Source of the DNA: Dehalococcoidia bacterium
GTDB taxonomy: Bacteria; Chloroflexota; Dehalococcoidia; SM23-28-2; RBG-16-64-32
Length of the DNA: 48,594 bases
Assembly (NCBI GenBank): GCA_030690405.1
Contig: JAUYGU010000063.1
Span: 1 to 48,594, forward strand
Direction: 5' to 3'
In this document: piece by piece, positions 17,398 to 25,695 of the stretch
How the letters are laid out: the number at the start of each line of letters is the position of its first letter
How positions within the stretch are numbered: position 1 is the first letter of the stretch
Notes under the pieces: generated by a model
Seen by the model: the letters and a program-made list of their open reading frames with translations, nothing else
Told to the model about the DNA's origin: nothing
The model's database searches: none
Made by a program: the position numbers and the translations under genes

Positions 17398-20300
17398 TCA
17401 CACCCCCACCGTCCCCCACGGCCCCACGATATCCGATAGCGCCCGCTCCAGCTCCGGGCAGTAGCGCGCCCGCGGCAGCTCCATCTGCACCTCTTCCCCG
17501 TCCCGCTGCCGTATCGATAGCTGCACCAGCCCCTCGCCCGCGTACTCCCCCAGCGCGTTCACCAGGGAGCGCAGCCGCTCCTGGTCCCCCTCGTGGTCGT
17601 CCGTCTCCTCCAGCACGATGCGCAGCGACGCCGGGGTGGGCGCGGGCCGTGTCTCCCGTTTCGCGTACCGGGCCCCGTTCCCTCCGTTCCCGTTCGACGG
17701 CGGCGCCGCCAGAGCTGACGGGCCTGTCCTGAGCATTGTCGAAGGGTCGAACTCACCCTCCACGTAGGCCACCGCCTTCTGCACCCCCACCGTCAGCCGC
17801 TCGCCGCGCGCGTCTGCGTCCTTCGCCCGCACCCGCACCGCCGCCAGCACCGCCGTCCCCGTCTGCCAGATATCACGAGTCTGCTCGTACGTGTCGGGCC
17901 AGACCGTAAGCTCCAGGCTGCCCCCCGTCTCGTCCTCCAGCGTCGCCGCCAGGAAGGCGCGACCGGCGCGGGTCGAAAGGCTGCGGGTGGCGATCACCGT
18001 CCCGCCCAGCACAAGCTCCCGCCCCGCCATCTCCGCCGACACCTCCGCCAGGCGGCAGCTAAGGTGCGGCTCCAGCGCCTGCGCCGCCGCCGCGAACGGG
18101 TGCTCCGAGACGTACACCCCCAGCAGCTCCTTCTCCCAGGCCAGCCGCTCCGACTGTGGCGTCTCCGCTTCGTCCAGCCGCAGCTCGCCGAGCGATGGCT
18201 TCGCCTCCTCGCCCATCAGGTCGAACAGCGAACCCTGCCCCGCCTCTCGCTGGCGCTGCGTCCGCTGGGCCAGCGCTATCGCCCGGTCCAGGCTGGCCAG
18301 CAGCCCGCCCCGCGCGGACGCGCACAGCGAGTCGAAGGCCCCGGCCTTCACCATGCTCTCCAGCCCCCGCTTGTTGAGGTGGCGGTGGTTCACCCGCGCG
18401 AAGAAATCCTCGACAGTGGCGAACGGCCTGCCCTGAGCTTGCCGAAGGGGCTTGCCATCCTCTCGCGCCTCGATGATCCCCTCGACGACGCCTTCGCCCA
18501 CGTTCTTGATGTTCGCCAGCCCGAAGCGTATCGCCCGGCTGTCTGCCTGCCCGTCCGGGTCGGCCTGCGGCTCCAACTGGAAGTTGACGCCGCTGCGGTT
18601 CACGTCCGGCGGCAGGATATCGATGCCGCGACGGCGGCACTCCGCGTACGCCTCGGCCACGCGCTGGGCGGCGCCCGAGGCGTGGTTCCCCGCCATGATG
18701 AGGACCGCCGTCATGTACTCTTCCGGGTAGTTCGCCTTCAGGTACGCCGTCTGGTAGGCGATGGTCGCGTAGGAGACGGCGTGCGCCTTGTTGAAGGCGT
18801 AGCCCGCGAACGGCTCTATCAGATCGTATATCTGCTGCGCCAGCTCGCGGCTGTACCCCCTGGCGACGGCCCCCTCCAGGAACCGCTGCTCCTCCCCGGA
18901 CATCATCTCCTTCATCTTCTTGCCCATCGCCTTGCGCATGATGTCCGCCTGGCCCAGCGTGTAGCCGGCGAACTTCTGGGCGATGTGCAGCACCTGGTCC
19001 TGGTAGACGATGACGCCGTACGTCTCGTCCAGAAGTTCCGCCAGGTCCGCGTGCGGGTAGGCGATCTCTTCCAGGCCGTGCTTGGCGCGGATATAGGTGG
19101 CGATGTGCTGCATCGGCCCGGGACGGTAGAGCGCCACCAGCGCCGCCAGGTCCTTCACGGAGTTGGGCCGCAGCTCCTGCACCGCCCGCCGCATCCCGCC
19201 CGACTCCAGCTGGAACACGCCGAACGTGTCCCCCGCCGAAAGCATCTCGTACGTCTTCGCGTCGCCGTCCGGCAGCTTCGACAGGTCGATCTCTACGCCG
19301 TGGACGTCCCGGACGACCTCGACCGCAAGGCCGAGGATGGTGAGGTTGGTCAGCCCCAGGAAGTCCATCTTGAGCAGGCCCAGCTCGGCCACGTCGTTCA
19401 TCGCGTACTGGGTGGTGGGCAGCGCGGTCTCGTCGCCGGAGGATGGCCTCTGGAGCGGCAGGAAGTTCGCCAGCGGCTCCGGCGCGATGACGACGCCGGC
19501 GGCGTGCGTGCTGGCGTGGCGGGCCACGCCCTCCACGGCGCGCGCCGTGTCGATAAGCTCGCGGACCTTGGTGTCCTCGTACGCCTCACGCAGCTCGGCG
19601 CCCTCCTGCAGCGCCTTGTCGATCGTCATCACCCCGAACGAGGCCGGCATCGCGGGTACCAGCCGCGCCACGCGGTCCACGTCGGCGTAGGTCATGCCGA
19701 GGGCGCGGCCGACGTCGCGGATAGAGGCCTTGGCGCCCAGCGTCCCGAAGGTGATGATCTGGGCCACGCGGTCGTGGCCGTACTTCTCGGCGGCGTAGCG
19801 GATCATCTCGTCGCGCCGGTCCTCCGCGAAGTCGATATCCACATCTGGCATCTCCCGCCGCTCCACGTTGAGGAAGCGCTCGAACACCAGCCGGTGCTCC
19901 AGCGGGTCGATCTCCGTCACGCCCAGGCAGTAGAGGATGATGGACGCCGCCGCCGAGCCGCGGATCGCCATGCGTATGCCCAGCCTGCGCGCGTGCTGCG
20001 CGAAGTCGTTCACCACCAGGATGTAGTCCGCGAAGCCGGTCTGCCGCACCACGTCCAGCTCGTACTCCAGGCGGGCGCGCGGCTCCTCCGGGTCCGCGGA
20101 GTAGAGCCGCTGGAGCCCCTCGCGGCAGAGGGCGGCCAGGTGCTCCTCGGCCGTGAGGCCGGGCGGCACCTCCGCCTTCGGCAGGTGCAGCCGCCCGAAC
20201 TCCAGCGACAGGTCGCACATCTCCGCGATGCGCCAGGTGTTGTCGCACGCCTCCGGCAGCTCCGGGAACAGCGCCCGCATCTCCTCTTCCGGCTTCAGGT

Positions 20301-21045
20301 AGTAGGAGTCCGATTCGCCGGCCATGCGCAGCCGCTTCTCGTCCAGGACGGAGGAGTTGGTGCCGATGCAGAGGAGGATGTCCTGGAAGGGGGCGTCCTC
20401 GCGGTTTACGAAATGGACGTCGTTCGTGGCGACAAGGGGCAGGCCGGTCTCCCGCGACAGCTCCACCAGCTTGCGGTTCAGCTCCTTCCCCTCCGCGATC
20501 CCGTGCTCCTGCAGCTCGATGTAGAAGTCGCCGAACACGTCCTTGTACCAGCGGGCCGCCGCGACGGCGTCCGGGAAGCGGTCCTGCTCCAGCAGGCGGG
20601 CGATCTCGCCGGAGTTGCAGCCGGAAAGGGCGATGATCCCCTCGTGGTGCTCCTCCAGCACCTCGCGGTCCATGCGAGGGCGGTAGTAGTAGCCCTCAAG
20701 GTGGGCCTTGGTGAGGGCGGCCAGCAGGTTGCGGTAGCCCGTCTCGTTCTTCGCCAGGAGCGTCATGTGGTGCGGCTGCTTACCCGTCCTGAGCCCGGTC
20801 GAAGGGTCGTTCGCCTCCTTCGAGTGGCGGGAGCCGCGGGCGATGTACGCCTCCACGCCGATGATCGGCTTGATGCCGCGCGCCTTCGCCTCCTTGTAGA
20901 ACTGCACCGCCCCGTAGAGGACGCCGTGGTCCGTCAGGGCGACCGCCTCCTGGCCGAGCTCCTGGGCGCGGTCCATCAGGAGCGGGATGCGCGAGAGGCC
21001 GTCCAGCAGGGAGTACTCGGTGTGGAGGTGGAGGTGCGTAAACAT
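17398..21045 (-). CDS. dnaE: DNA polymerase III alpha subunit
   Basis: The 1215-residue replicative polymerase. The PHP domain opens with HLHLHTEYSLLDG. The palm domain carries PDVDIDFAEDRRDE, and HASTHAAGVVI lies in the fingers side. The C-terminal part has the helix-hairpin-helix and OB-fold region, ending at the tau-binding tail. Three short segments are repeat-derived: residues about 80-88 (DPSTGLRTG), 866-873 (PLRQAQGR) and 1099-1107 (DPSTMLRTG). They come from one 24-bp dispersed repeat in both orientations and keep the frame. A heptamer array (21061-21102) lies 15 bp before the ATG, and a minus-strand TATAAT at 21184-21189. Confidence 0.97.
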   Translation of the reverse strand: MFTHLHLHTEYSLLDGLSRIPLLMDRAQELGQEAVALTDHGVLYGAVQFYKEAKARGIKPIIGVEAYIARGSRHSKEANDPSTGLRTGKQPHHMTLLAKNETGYRNLLAALTKAHLEGYYYRPRMDREVLEEHHEGIIALSGCNSGEIARLLEQDRFPDAVAAARWYKDVFGDFYIELQEHGIAEGKELNRKLVELSRETGLPLVATNDVHFVNREDAPFQDILLCIGTNSSVLDEKRLRMAGESDSYYLKPEEEMRALFPELPEACDNTWRIAEMCDLSLEFGRLHLPKAEVPPGLTAEEHLAALCREGLQRLYSADPEEPRARLEYELDVVRQTGFADYILVVNDFAQHARRLGIRMAIRGSAAASIILYCLGVTEIDPLEHRLVFERFLNVERREMPDVDIDFAEDRRDEMIRYAAEKYGHDRVAQIITFGTLGAKASIRDVGRALGMTYADVDRVARLVPAMPASFGVMTIDKALQEGAELREAYEDTKVRELIDTARAVEGVARHASTHAAGVVIAPEPLANFLPLQRPSSGDETALPTTQYAMNDVAELGLLKMDFLGLTNLTILGLAVEVVRDVHGVEIDLSKLPDGDAKTYEMLSAGDTFGVFQLESGGMRRAVQELRPNSVKDLAALVALYRPGPMQHIATYIRAKHGLEEIAYPHADLAELLDETYGVIVYQDQVLHIAQKFAGYTLGQADIMRKAMGKKMKEMMSGEEQRFLEGAVARGYSRELAQQIYDLIEPFAGYAFNKAHAVSYATIAYQTAYLKANYPEEYMTAVLIMAGNHASGAAQRVAEAYAECRRRGIDILPPDVNRSGVNFQLEPQADPDGQADSRAIRFGLANIKNVGEGVVEGIIEAREDGKPLRQAQGRPFATVEDFFARVNHRHLNKRGLESMVKAGAFDSLCASARGGLLASLDRAIALAQRTQRQREAGQGSLFDLMGEEAKPSLGELRLDEAETPQSERLAWEKELLGVYVSEHPFAAAAQALEPHLSCRLAEVSAEMAGRELVLGGTVIATRSLSTRAGRAFLAATLEDETGGSLELTVWPDTYEQTRDIWQTGTAVLAAVRVRAKDADARGERLTVGVQKAVAYVEGEFDPSTMLRTGPSALAAPPSNGNGGNGARYAKRETRPAPTPASLRIVLEETDDHEGDQERLRSLVNALGEYAGEGLVQLSIRQRDGEEVQMELPRARYCPELERALSDIVGPWGTVGV
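17723..17749. repeat. 24-bp dispersed repeat in dnaE, copy 1
   Basis: CCTGTCCTGAGCATTGTCGA then AGGGTCG. In dnaE this reads DPSTMLRTG on the minus strand, in frame. Related copies: 18427-18450, 20783-20809, 28299-28324, 28626-28676 (interrupted) and 46166-46184. Confidence 0.9.
18427..18450. repeat. 24-bp dispersed repeat in dnaE, copy 2
   Basis: CCTGCCCTGAGCTTGCCGAA then GGGG. It reads PLRQAQGR in dnaE, a different frame of the same repeat from the other two copies. No stop or frameshift results. Confidence 0.85.
20783..20809. repeat. 24-bp dispersed repeat in dnaE, copy 3
   Basis: CCCGTCCTGAGCCCGGTCGA then AGGGTCG. It reads DPSTGLRTG in the PHP domain of dnaE, in frame, in a region that varies in length in the family. 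Confidence 0.9.
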
Positions 21046-21060
21046 CAGGCGAGCGGGCAG

Positions 21061-21102
21061 TGGACAGTGGACAGTGGACAGTGGGTAGTGGACAGTGGAC
21101 AG
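21061..21102. repeat. Heptamer array TGGACAG in dnaE leader
   Basis: Six units of TGGACAG, the fourth being TGGGTAG, from 21061 to 21102. The array lies between the dnaE ATG (21045) and its -10 box, so it should be transcribed as the leader. Confidence 0.95.
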
Positions 21103-21183
21103 GGCGCCATTCGAGTTGCTGCGGCGTAAGTGCTAACGCGCATAATCCATAGGGCCGAAAAGGGTCGCGGTTGGACGGCTCTC

Positions 21184-21189
21184 ATTATA
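21184..21189 (-). promoter_or_regulatory. -10 box for dnaE
   Basis: Minus-strand TATAAT, about 140 bp before the dnaE ATG. No good -35 was identified. The 370 bp between dnaE and the surface-protein gene hold this box, the heptamer array and the hairpin at 21267-21325, and no gene. Confidence 0.45.
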
Positions 21190-21266
21190 GCGAGGACGGG
21201 CGTTGACGGGACGCACCTTATGTTAAATCGATGGCGAATTTTGCGCGAAGCCGCTGCGGGCGCCTA

Positions 21267-21325
21267 GCAGCGCGTGCCAGCGCCCGCAGACCGGCAGGAC
21301 TTCTGCGGGCGCTGGCACGCGCTGC
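21267..21325. terminator. 24-bp perfect inverted repeat
   Basis: Arms 21267-21290 and 21302-21325 are exact reverse complements (GCAGCGCGTGCCAGCG and eight further bases) around an 11-nt loop. It lies 90 bp beyond the stop of the surface-protein gene at 21415 and could end that transcript before dnaE. No T-run follows, so a dispersed-repeat origin is also possible. Confidence 0.55.
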
Positions 21326-21414
21326 GCGCTATCGGGCAGGGCCGCCGTTGAGGGTTGTCAGCGCGAAGTGGGCGACCCTCGGGAAGTCTTTTTCGTCATG
21401 AACTCTCCGGCAGG

Positions 21415-22827
21415 TTAAGGCAGCCACCGCCTCCGCGCGTACCAGCCACCACTCGCCAGCGCCAGCACCCCCGCCGCCAGGCCGCCGGCGAGCGCGGCGT
21501 AGGGGACGGACGACGAGGCCGATGCCTGCGCGCTACCCGGCGCGTCCGGCTGGCCGAGGAGTTCTACTGTGCCGCCGACGGATAGCGCTAACTCGTACGC
21601 CCCGATGTCGCAGGCGCTCCCCTGAGGCCGGGTGACGCCGCGCTGGTCGGTGGCGATAGGGCTGCTAGCGGTGTCGGTGCAGTCCGAGGGCCACGGCACG
21701 GCATTGATGGCGGGGCTGCCCGTCATCAGGGCGTGTGTCTTGGTTGTGCCGGGCGCGTTGAGGGCGAGACCATCAAGCCCGGCGAGCCCGGCGCCGACGA
21801 CCACGGTCAAGTCACAGGTGTTGTCGTCGAAGAGGTTCACACCGAGATAGCTGTTCGAGGGCGCGCCAGCACCGCCGCAATTTCCAACGGAATTGTTGGC
21901 AATGATCGTGTTCTTTATGACCACTATACCGCAGTTAACTGAACAGGTGCCGCTGGTGATGCCACCGCCGATTGGGGCCAAGTTTTCGGAAACGGTGCTG
22001 TTGTTCAGGGTCAGCCCGCCGTCGAATTGCCCGATGCCGCCGCCGCCGACAGTGGCCGTGTTGCCGCTGACGGTGCTGTTGGTCAGGGTCATCGCGCCGT
22101 CGTTGCGGATACCGCCGCCGGTGCCGCTGCCGCCCGGGTTTGGGGTCGAGTTGCCGCTGACGGTGGTTCTGTTCAGGGTCGCCGTAGCGCCCAAGTAGTT
22201 GTCGATACCACCGCCGGTAGTGGCCGTGTTGCCGCTGATGGTGCTGTCAGTCAGGATCATCGTCGGGTTGACGTAGGCATAGCCATTGTAGATACCGCCG
22301 CCACCCACATTGAAGTTGGAGTTGTCCTTGACCGTGCTGCTGTTCAGGATCAGCGTGCCCGCATTAAGGATGCCGCCGCCGACCCCGCCGTCGACGTTGG
22401 AGCCGCGTTGGATGGTCAGCTTAGAGATCGTTGCCTTAACGCCGGGGTGGATATGAAACACGCGGTCGGTAAGGTTGCCGTCTATGATGACGTTGGCGCC
22501 GCTGGTGGCTTCGATTTCCAGCTCTTCGGTAATGTCCAGATCGCCGGTGGCGTTCAGATCCTCGCCTGCCCCAACGAGGCTGAGGAAGTAAATGCCGGAC
22601 GTCGACATCTTTATGTAATCGGGGCCCACGCTGCCGCCGCCGCAGGCTTCAACGGGGGCGTTCGTGTTGGCCGCTTGGATCGCTTCCCGCAGCGAGCACA
22701 AGCCATCGGCGCCAGCTTCGTTGGGGGTAGTAACTGTGATAACCATCGCGTGCGCCGGGGAGGCCGGCAGCGCCGCGAGCAACAGGAGCACTCCCAGAGA
22801 GACAGGGAAGAGAAACAAGCGGGACAT
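21415..22827 (-). CDS. CSLREA-domain parallel beta-helix surface protein
   Basis: A 470-residue exported protein. The signal peptide (LFLFPVSLGVLLLLAALPAS) is followed by the CSLREA segment (GADGLCSLREAIQAANTN), then many beta-helix turns with NSTVSGNTA and NSTVSENLA, and the common TDQRGVTRP...ACDIGAYEL end. The C-terminus has a membrane helix and RRR (GGWYARRRWLP), which should anchor it in the membrane. The ATG at 22827 follows AAGGGGGTGCGCG. An in-frame ATG at 22950 with a nearly identical leader could extend it by 41 residues. Function: cell surface, ligand unknown. Confidence 0.85.
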   Translation of the reverse strand: MSRLFLFPVSLGVLLLLAALPASPAHAMVITVTTPNEAGADGLCSLREAIQAANTNAPVEACGGGSVGPDYIKMSTSGIYFLSLVGAGEDLNATGDLDITEELEIEATSGANVIIDGNLTDRVFHIHPGVKATISKLTIQRGSNVDGGVGGGILNAGTLILNSSTVKDNSNFNVGGGGIYNGYAYVNPTMILTDSTISGNTATTGGGIDNYLGATATLNRTTVSGNSTPNPGGSGTGGGIRNDGAMTLTNSTVSGNTATVGGGGIGQFDGGLTLNNSTVSENLAPIGGGITSGTCSVNCGIVVIKNTIIANNSVGNCGGAGAPSNSYLGVNLFDDNTCDLTVVVGAGLAGLDGLALNAPGTTKTHALMTGSPAINAVPWPSDCTDTASSPIATDQRGVTRPQGSACDIGAYELALSVGGTVELLGQPDAPGSAQASASSSVPYAALAGGLAAGVLALASGGWYARRRWLP

Positions 22828-23232
22828 CGCGCACCCCCTTATGTTCTTGTGGCCTAGGGCCTTAGTAAATGGCGACATGTCGATCCCCTTTCGCCGTTGG
22901 CGATTGAATCCGGCTGCTATCGCCGCCAGCGCAAACATTGAGCGTCTCATCGCCGCACCCCTTTCTAACTTGCTTCTAACCGTTTTCCCGTTGCCCGCAG
23001 GCGCCGCACCCGCCTAGAATAGAAAAAGCTAGGGTGTGCGCCCGCATTCCTTGGCTCCGGGCCTCGACGGTTACCGCCGCCGGGGCCCGCCTTGTTTCTT
23101 ACGCTAGTTCATGAGCGCGCTCCCGAAAACGCAAAACGCCGGAGCCAACCTGCTCTCGGTAGGCCCGGCGTCTGAAACCGGTGGGACAGAGAAACTCGCC
23201 GCAAGGCGTCGCACCCCCTCCTTCGTGCCTGC
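22828..23232 (-). promoter_or_regulatory. Long, structured leader of the beta-helix gene
   Basis: Transcribed leftward from the promoter at 23233-23260. Paired segments on this leader include ACGCCGG/CCGGCGT enclosing AGCC-ACC with GGT-GGC (roughly 23130-23174), CGCC/GGCG around a 4-nt loop (about 23200-23211), and GGGCC/GGCCC in 23060-23095. The motif GGGTGCG recurs four times (start of leader, about 23010, 22951 and 22828), the last two directly before ATGs. No known riboswitch class was matched. The rest of 22951-23469 has no gene. Confidence 0.45.
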
Positions 23233-23260
23233 ATTATAGTCAAATCGGCAGGTCTGTCAA
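23233..23260 (-). promoter_or_regulatory. Promoter of the beta-helix surface gene
   Basis: On the minus strand TTGACA (23255-23260), a 16-bp spacer and TATAAT (23233-23238): both hexamers are perfect. Two other surface-protein genes (34885 and 43259) have the same spacing. Confidence 0.75.
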
Positions 23261-23369
23261 CCCTCTTCGGCTACCTAATTCTACCCCTTTTTGGGCATCG
23301 CCCATGGAGACCGACACGGCGAGGGCGATACCCCTGGACAGCGTACGTCCCTACGCGCGCAAAAGGTTC

Positions 23370-23401
23370 GCGGCGGGCCGGGAGGGGACCCGGCCCGCCG
23401 C
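23370..23401. terminator. Terminator beyond the LLM oxidoreductase gene
   Basis: GCGGCGGGCCGGG (23370-23382) pairs perfectly with CCCGGCCCGCCGC (23389-23401) around six bases. On the minus strand it is followed by GAACCTTTTGC, so it fits a rho-independent terminator for the LLM gene ending at 23470. A second small hairpin (GCCTGCC/GGCAGGC) lies at 23407-23424. Confidence 0.7.
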
Positions 23402-23469
23402 TTTCGCCTGCCGGGTGGCAGGCTGCCCAAAGGGAATGGGGTGCGGTAGCGCGATAATGCGCTTAACGC

Positions 23470-24555
23470 CTACTTGAAGTGGGGGATGATCTCCTCACCG
23501 AAAAGCCGGATCGTCTGCATCACCTTCTCGTGTGGAATGCGGGCCGCCTGGCACATCACGATGAGCTGGTCGACGCCGGTTTCCGCGTAGTGCTCCACCA
23601 CCCGCCGGCAACGCTCGACGGAGCCCATGCACAGCGCGCCCGACTCGAACTGCTCCTCGAAGCTGGGCCGCTCCTGCAGCCGCTGCTCCGCCATCTGGGC
23701 CAGGCCGACGTAGTACTGGTAGGACTCCGGCGCGTCCTTCTTCTTCCCCCAGGGGATGAACAGCGTCGCGATCGACTCGGCGAAGAAGTCGGCCCCCGGC
23801 TTGCCATACTCGATCGCCTCCTCGTCGCTGGGGGCGACCAGCGCCATCGTCGTGGCGGCGAACTGGTTGTTCACGAACTCGCCCACCGGCTTGGCGTTGG
23901 CGACGTTCTGGCGGTAGATGTTGAGGCTCGCCTCCAGCACGCCGGGGGCGATGAAGCCGAAGGAGAGGGCGCCCAGTCCGTACTCCCCGGCGATGCGGAA
24001 GCTGTCCGGCTGGGTGCAGGCCATCCACATCGGCGGGTGCGGCTTCTGGATGGGCTTGGGGATGACGTTGCGCGGCGGCACCACGAAGTAGTCCCCTTCC
24101 CAGGAGAACGTCTCCTGCGTCCACATCTTGGGGATCATGCGCACCGCCTCTTCCCACATGGGGCGCGAGTCCGCCGGGTCTATGCCGAAGCCGCCCAGCT
24201 CCTGCTCCGTGATGGAGCGGCCGGTGCCCAGCTCCAGGCGGCCGTTGGATATGATGTCCAGGGCCGCCGCCCGCTCGGCGACGCGGATCGGGTGGTTGAA
24301 CGGGGAGGGCAACAGGGCGACGCCGTGGCCGATGCGAATGTTCTTCGTCCGCTGGCTCGCCGCGGCCAGGAACACCTCCGGCGCCGACGAGTGGGAGTAC
24401 TCCGCCAGGAAGTGGTGCTCGACCTCCCACAAGTAGTCGAAGCCGACCTTATCGGCGAGCTCTACCTGCTCAAGGGCGTCGTGGTAGGTGCGGAACTCGC
24501 TGTCGCCGTTCCACGGCTTCTGCATCTGCAGTTCGTAGAGGATCCCGAACTTCAC
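23470..24555 (-). CDS. LLM-class flavin-dependent oxidoreductase
   Basis: A 361-residue luciferase-like (TIM-barrel) monooxygenase-type enzyme. It begins VKFGILYELQMQKPW and shows DYLWEVEHHF, NIRIGHGVALLPSPFNHPIR, ISNGRLELGTGRS and PPMWMACTQPDSFRIA, all typical of the family. The flavin may be FMN or F420; the sequence alone does not decide. The GTG at 24555 is chosen over ATG 24576 because GGGAG lies 6 nt before it and the peptide then matches the usual start. Two operator-like palindromes lie just upstream (24577-24618). Confidence 0.88.
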   Translation of the reverse strand: MKFGILYELQMQKPWNGDSEFRTYHDALEQVELADKVGFDYLWEVEHHFLAEYSHSSAPEVFLAAASQRTKNIRIGHGVALLPSPFNHPIRVAERAAALDIISNGRLELGTGRSITEQELGGFGIDPADSRPMWEEAVRMIPKMWTQETFSWEGDYFVVPPRNVIPKPIQKPHPPMWMACTQPDSFRIAGEYGLGALSFGFIAPGVLEASLNIYRQNVANAKPVGEFVNNQFAATTMALVAPSDEEAIEYGKPGADFFAESIATLFIPWGKKKDAPESYQYYVGLAQMAEQRLQERPSFEEQFESGALCMGSVERCRRVVEHYAETGVDQLIVMCQAARIPHEKVMQTIRLFGEEIIPHFK

Positions 24556-24576
24556 CGGTGCTCCCGTCTGGAACAT

Positions 24577-24618
24577 ACCGACTGGTCAGTTTGTAACACA
24601 TGACTGGCCGACCTGTCA
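24577..24618. promoter_or_regulatory. Two TetR-type operator palindromes
   Basis: ACCGACTGGTCAGT (24577-24590) and TGACTGGCCGACCTGTCA (24601-24618) are both near-perfect dyads built around GACTGG(T/C)C. They sit directly upstream of the LLM gene and look like tandem sites for a TetR-type repressor. No regulator gene is in the window. Confidence 0.5.
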
Positions 24619-24667
24619 AACGAACACATCCTACCGCTGGATCAGCGGGCCGCTGGCCCGCGCCCCC

Positions 24668-25465
24668 CTACTCCACCAGCCGCTGCGGCGCGTTGCCGGC
24701 CGTGAATCCGCCGTCCACCGGCAGCGCCACGCCCGTAACGAACGACGCCTCGTCCGAAGCCAAAAACAGCACCGCCTGCGCCACCTCGTCCGCCTCCCCC
24801 ACCCGCCCCATCGCGTGCGCCGCGCCCAGCCGCTGCCAGGCCTCCTCGCCCTTCCCGAGTACGAGCTCGCCCCGCGCGATCGCCCGCTCCGCCATCGGCG
24901 TGCGGATCACCCCCGGGCAGACGGCGTTGACACGAACATTCTGCGCCGCCCACTCCGTCGCCAGCGACTTCGTGAGCAGCACGACGCCGCCCTTGGAGGC
25001 GGAGTAGGTGGAGAGCCAGGCCGTCCCCTGCAGCCCCGCCACCGATGCCGTGTTGACGATCGAGCCGCCGCCCTGCTTTAGCATCTCCGGGATCGCGTAC
25101 TTGCAGCCCAGGAACACGCCCTTCAGGTTGACGTCGATCAGACGGTCCCACTCCTCCTCCGGCACCTGCGTCACCGGCAGCCCGAACTCTATCCCCGCGT
25201 TGTTGAACAGGATGTCGAGGCGGCCCCAGCGCTCCACCGTCGCCCGCACCATTCGCTCCACGTCCGCCGCGACCGACACGTTGGCCTGCACCGCCGCGGC
25301 CTCGCCGCCGCCGTCGGCGATCTGCCGCGCTATCCGCTCGGCGCCCTCGCCGTCCAGGTCGGCGCACATCACCTTCGCCCCCTCCTGGCCGAACAGCGCC
25401 GCTGTCGCCCGCCCGATGCCGGACGCCGCGCCCGTGACCAGCGCTACCTTGTCCTTGAGTCGCAT
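24668..25465 (-). CDS. Short-chain dehydrogenase/reductase
   Basis: A 265-residue classical SDR. Cofactor motif TGAASGIG, NNAG at residues 90-93, and the catalytic set S (NTASVAG), YSASK. The acidic residue in CADLDGEG after the second strand suggests NAD(H) rather than NADP(H). Substrate unknown; its neighbours, an LLM oxidoreductase and an alpha/beta hydrolase, suggest breakdown or modification of a small organic compound. GGAGGAGGGAGAG precedes the ATG. Confidence 0.92.
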   Translation of the reverse strand: MRLKDKVALVTGAASGIGRATAALFGQEGAKVMCADLDGEGAERIARQIADGGGEAAAVQANVSVAADVERMVRATVERWGRLDILFNNAGIEFGLPVTQVPEEEWDRLIDVNLKGVFLGCKYAIPEMLKQGGGSIVNTASVAGLQGTAWLSTYSASKGGVVLLTKSLATEWAAQNVRVNAVCPGVIRTPMAERAIARGELVLGKGEEAWQRLGAAHAMGRVGEADEVAQAVLFLASDEASFVTGVALPVDGGFTAGNAPQRLVE

Positions 25466-25489
25466 CTCTCCCTCCTCCTGTCATTCCGG

Positions 25490-25677
25490 GCGAAGCGAAG
25501 AATCTCGATTGACCGGACCGCCTCCGCCCGGGCTTCCCGTAGGGGCGGAGCTTCAGCTCCACCCTAGGGCCGACCTGAAGGTCGGCAGCCGCGTGTCTCT
25601 TTCCTCCTGGGCCGTCGGTGGTCGCACGTCTCCCTCCGGTTGCGTGCGCTCCGTAGGGGCGGAGCTTCAGCTCCGCC
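25490..25677. repeat. Cluster of short dispersed repeats
   Basis: Between the SDR and hydrolase genes lie TCATTCCGGGCGAAGCGAAG (25491-25510, a very widespread bacterial repeat), GTAGGGGCGGAGCTTCAGCT (about 25541-25560), CCGACCTGAAGGTCGG (about 25571-25586) and a second GTAGGGGCGGAGCTTCAGCT (about 25653-25672). All are short hairpins or half-palindromes. No gene is visible. Confidence 0.75.
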
Positions 25678-25695
25678 CGCACGTGGCGGAACGCT

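Noticed and set aside
18064..21129. A 1021-codon open frame opposite dnaE
   Set aside because: Codon shadow of dnaE: no domain, biased composition (Arg, Val, Leu, Asp), and it starts inside the coding part of dnaE.
23100..23220. c-di-GMP-I (GEMM) riboswitch in the leader of the beta-helix gene
   Set aside because: CCGGGCCTACC looks like part of the aptamer, but the GACGCAAAGCC core and the GNRA arm are missing on the transcribed strand.
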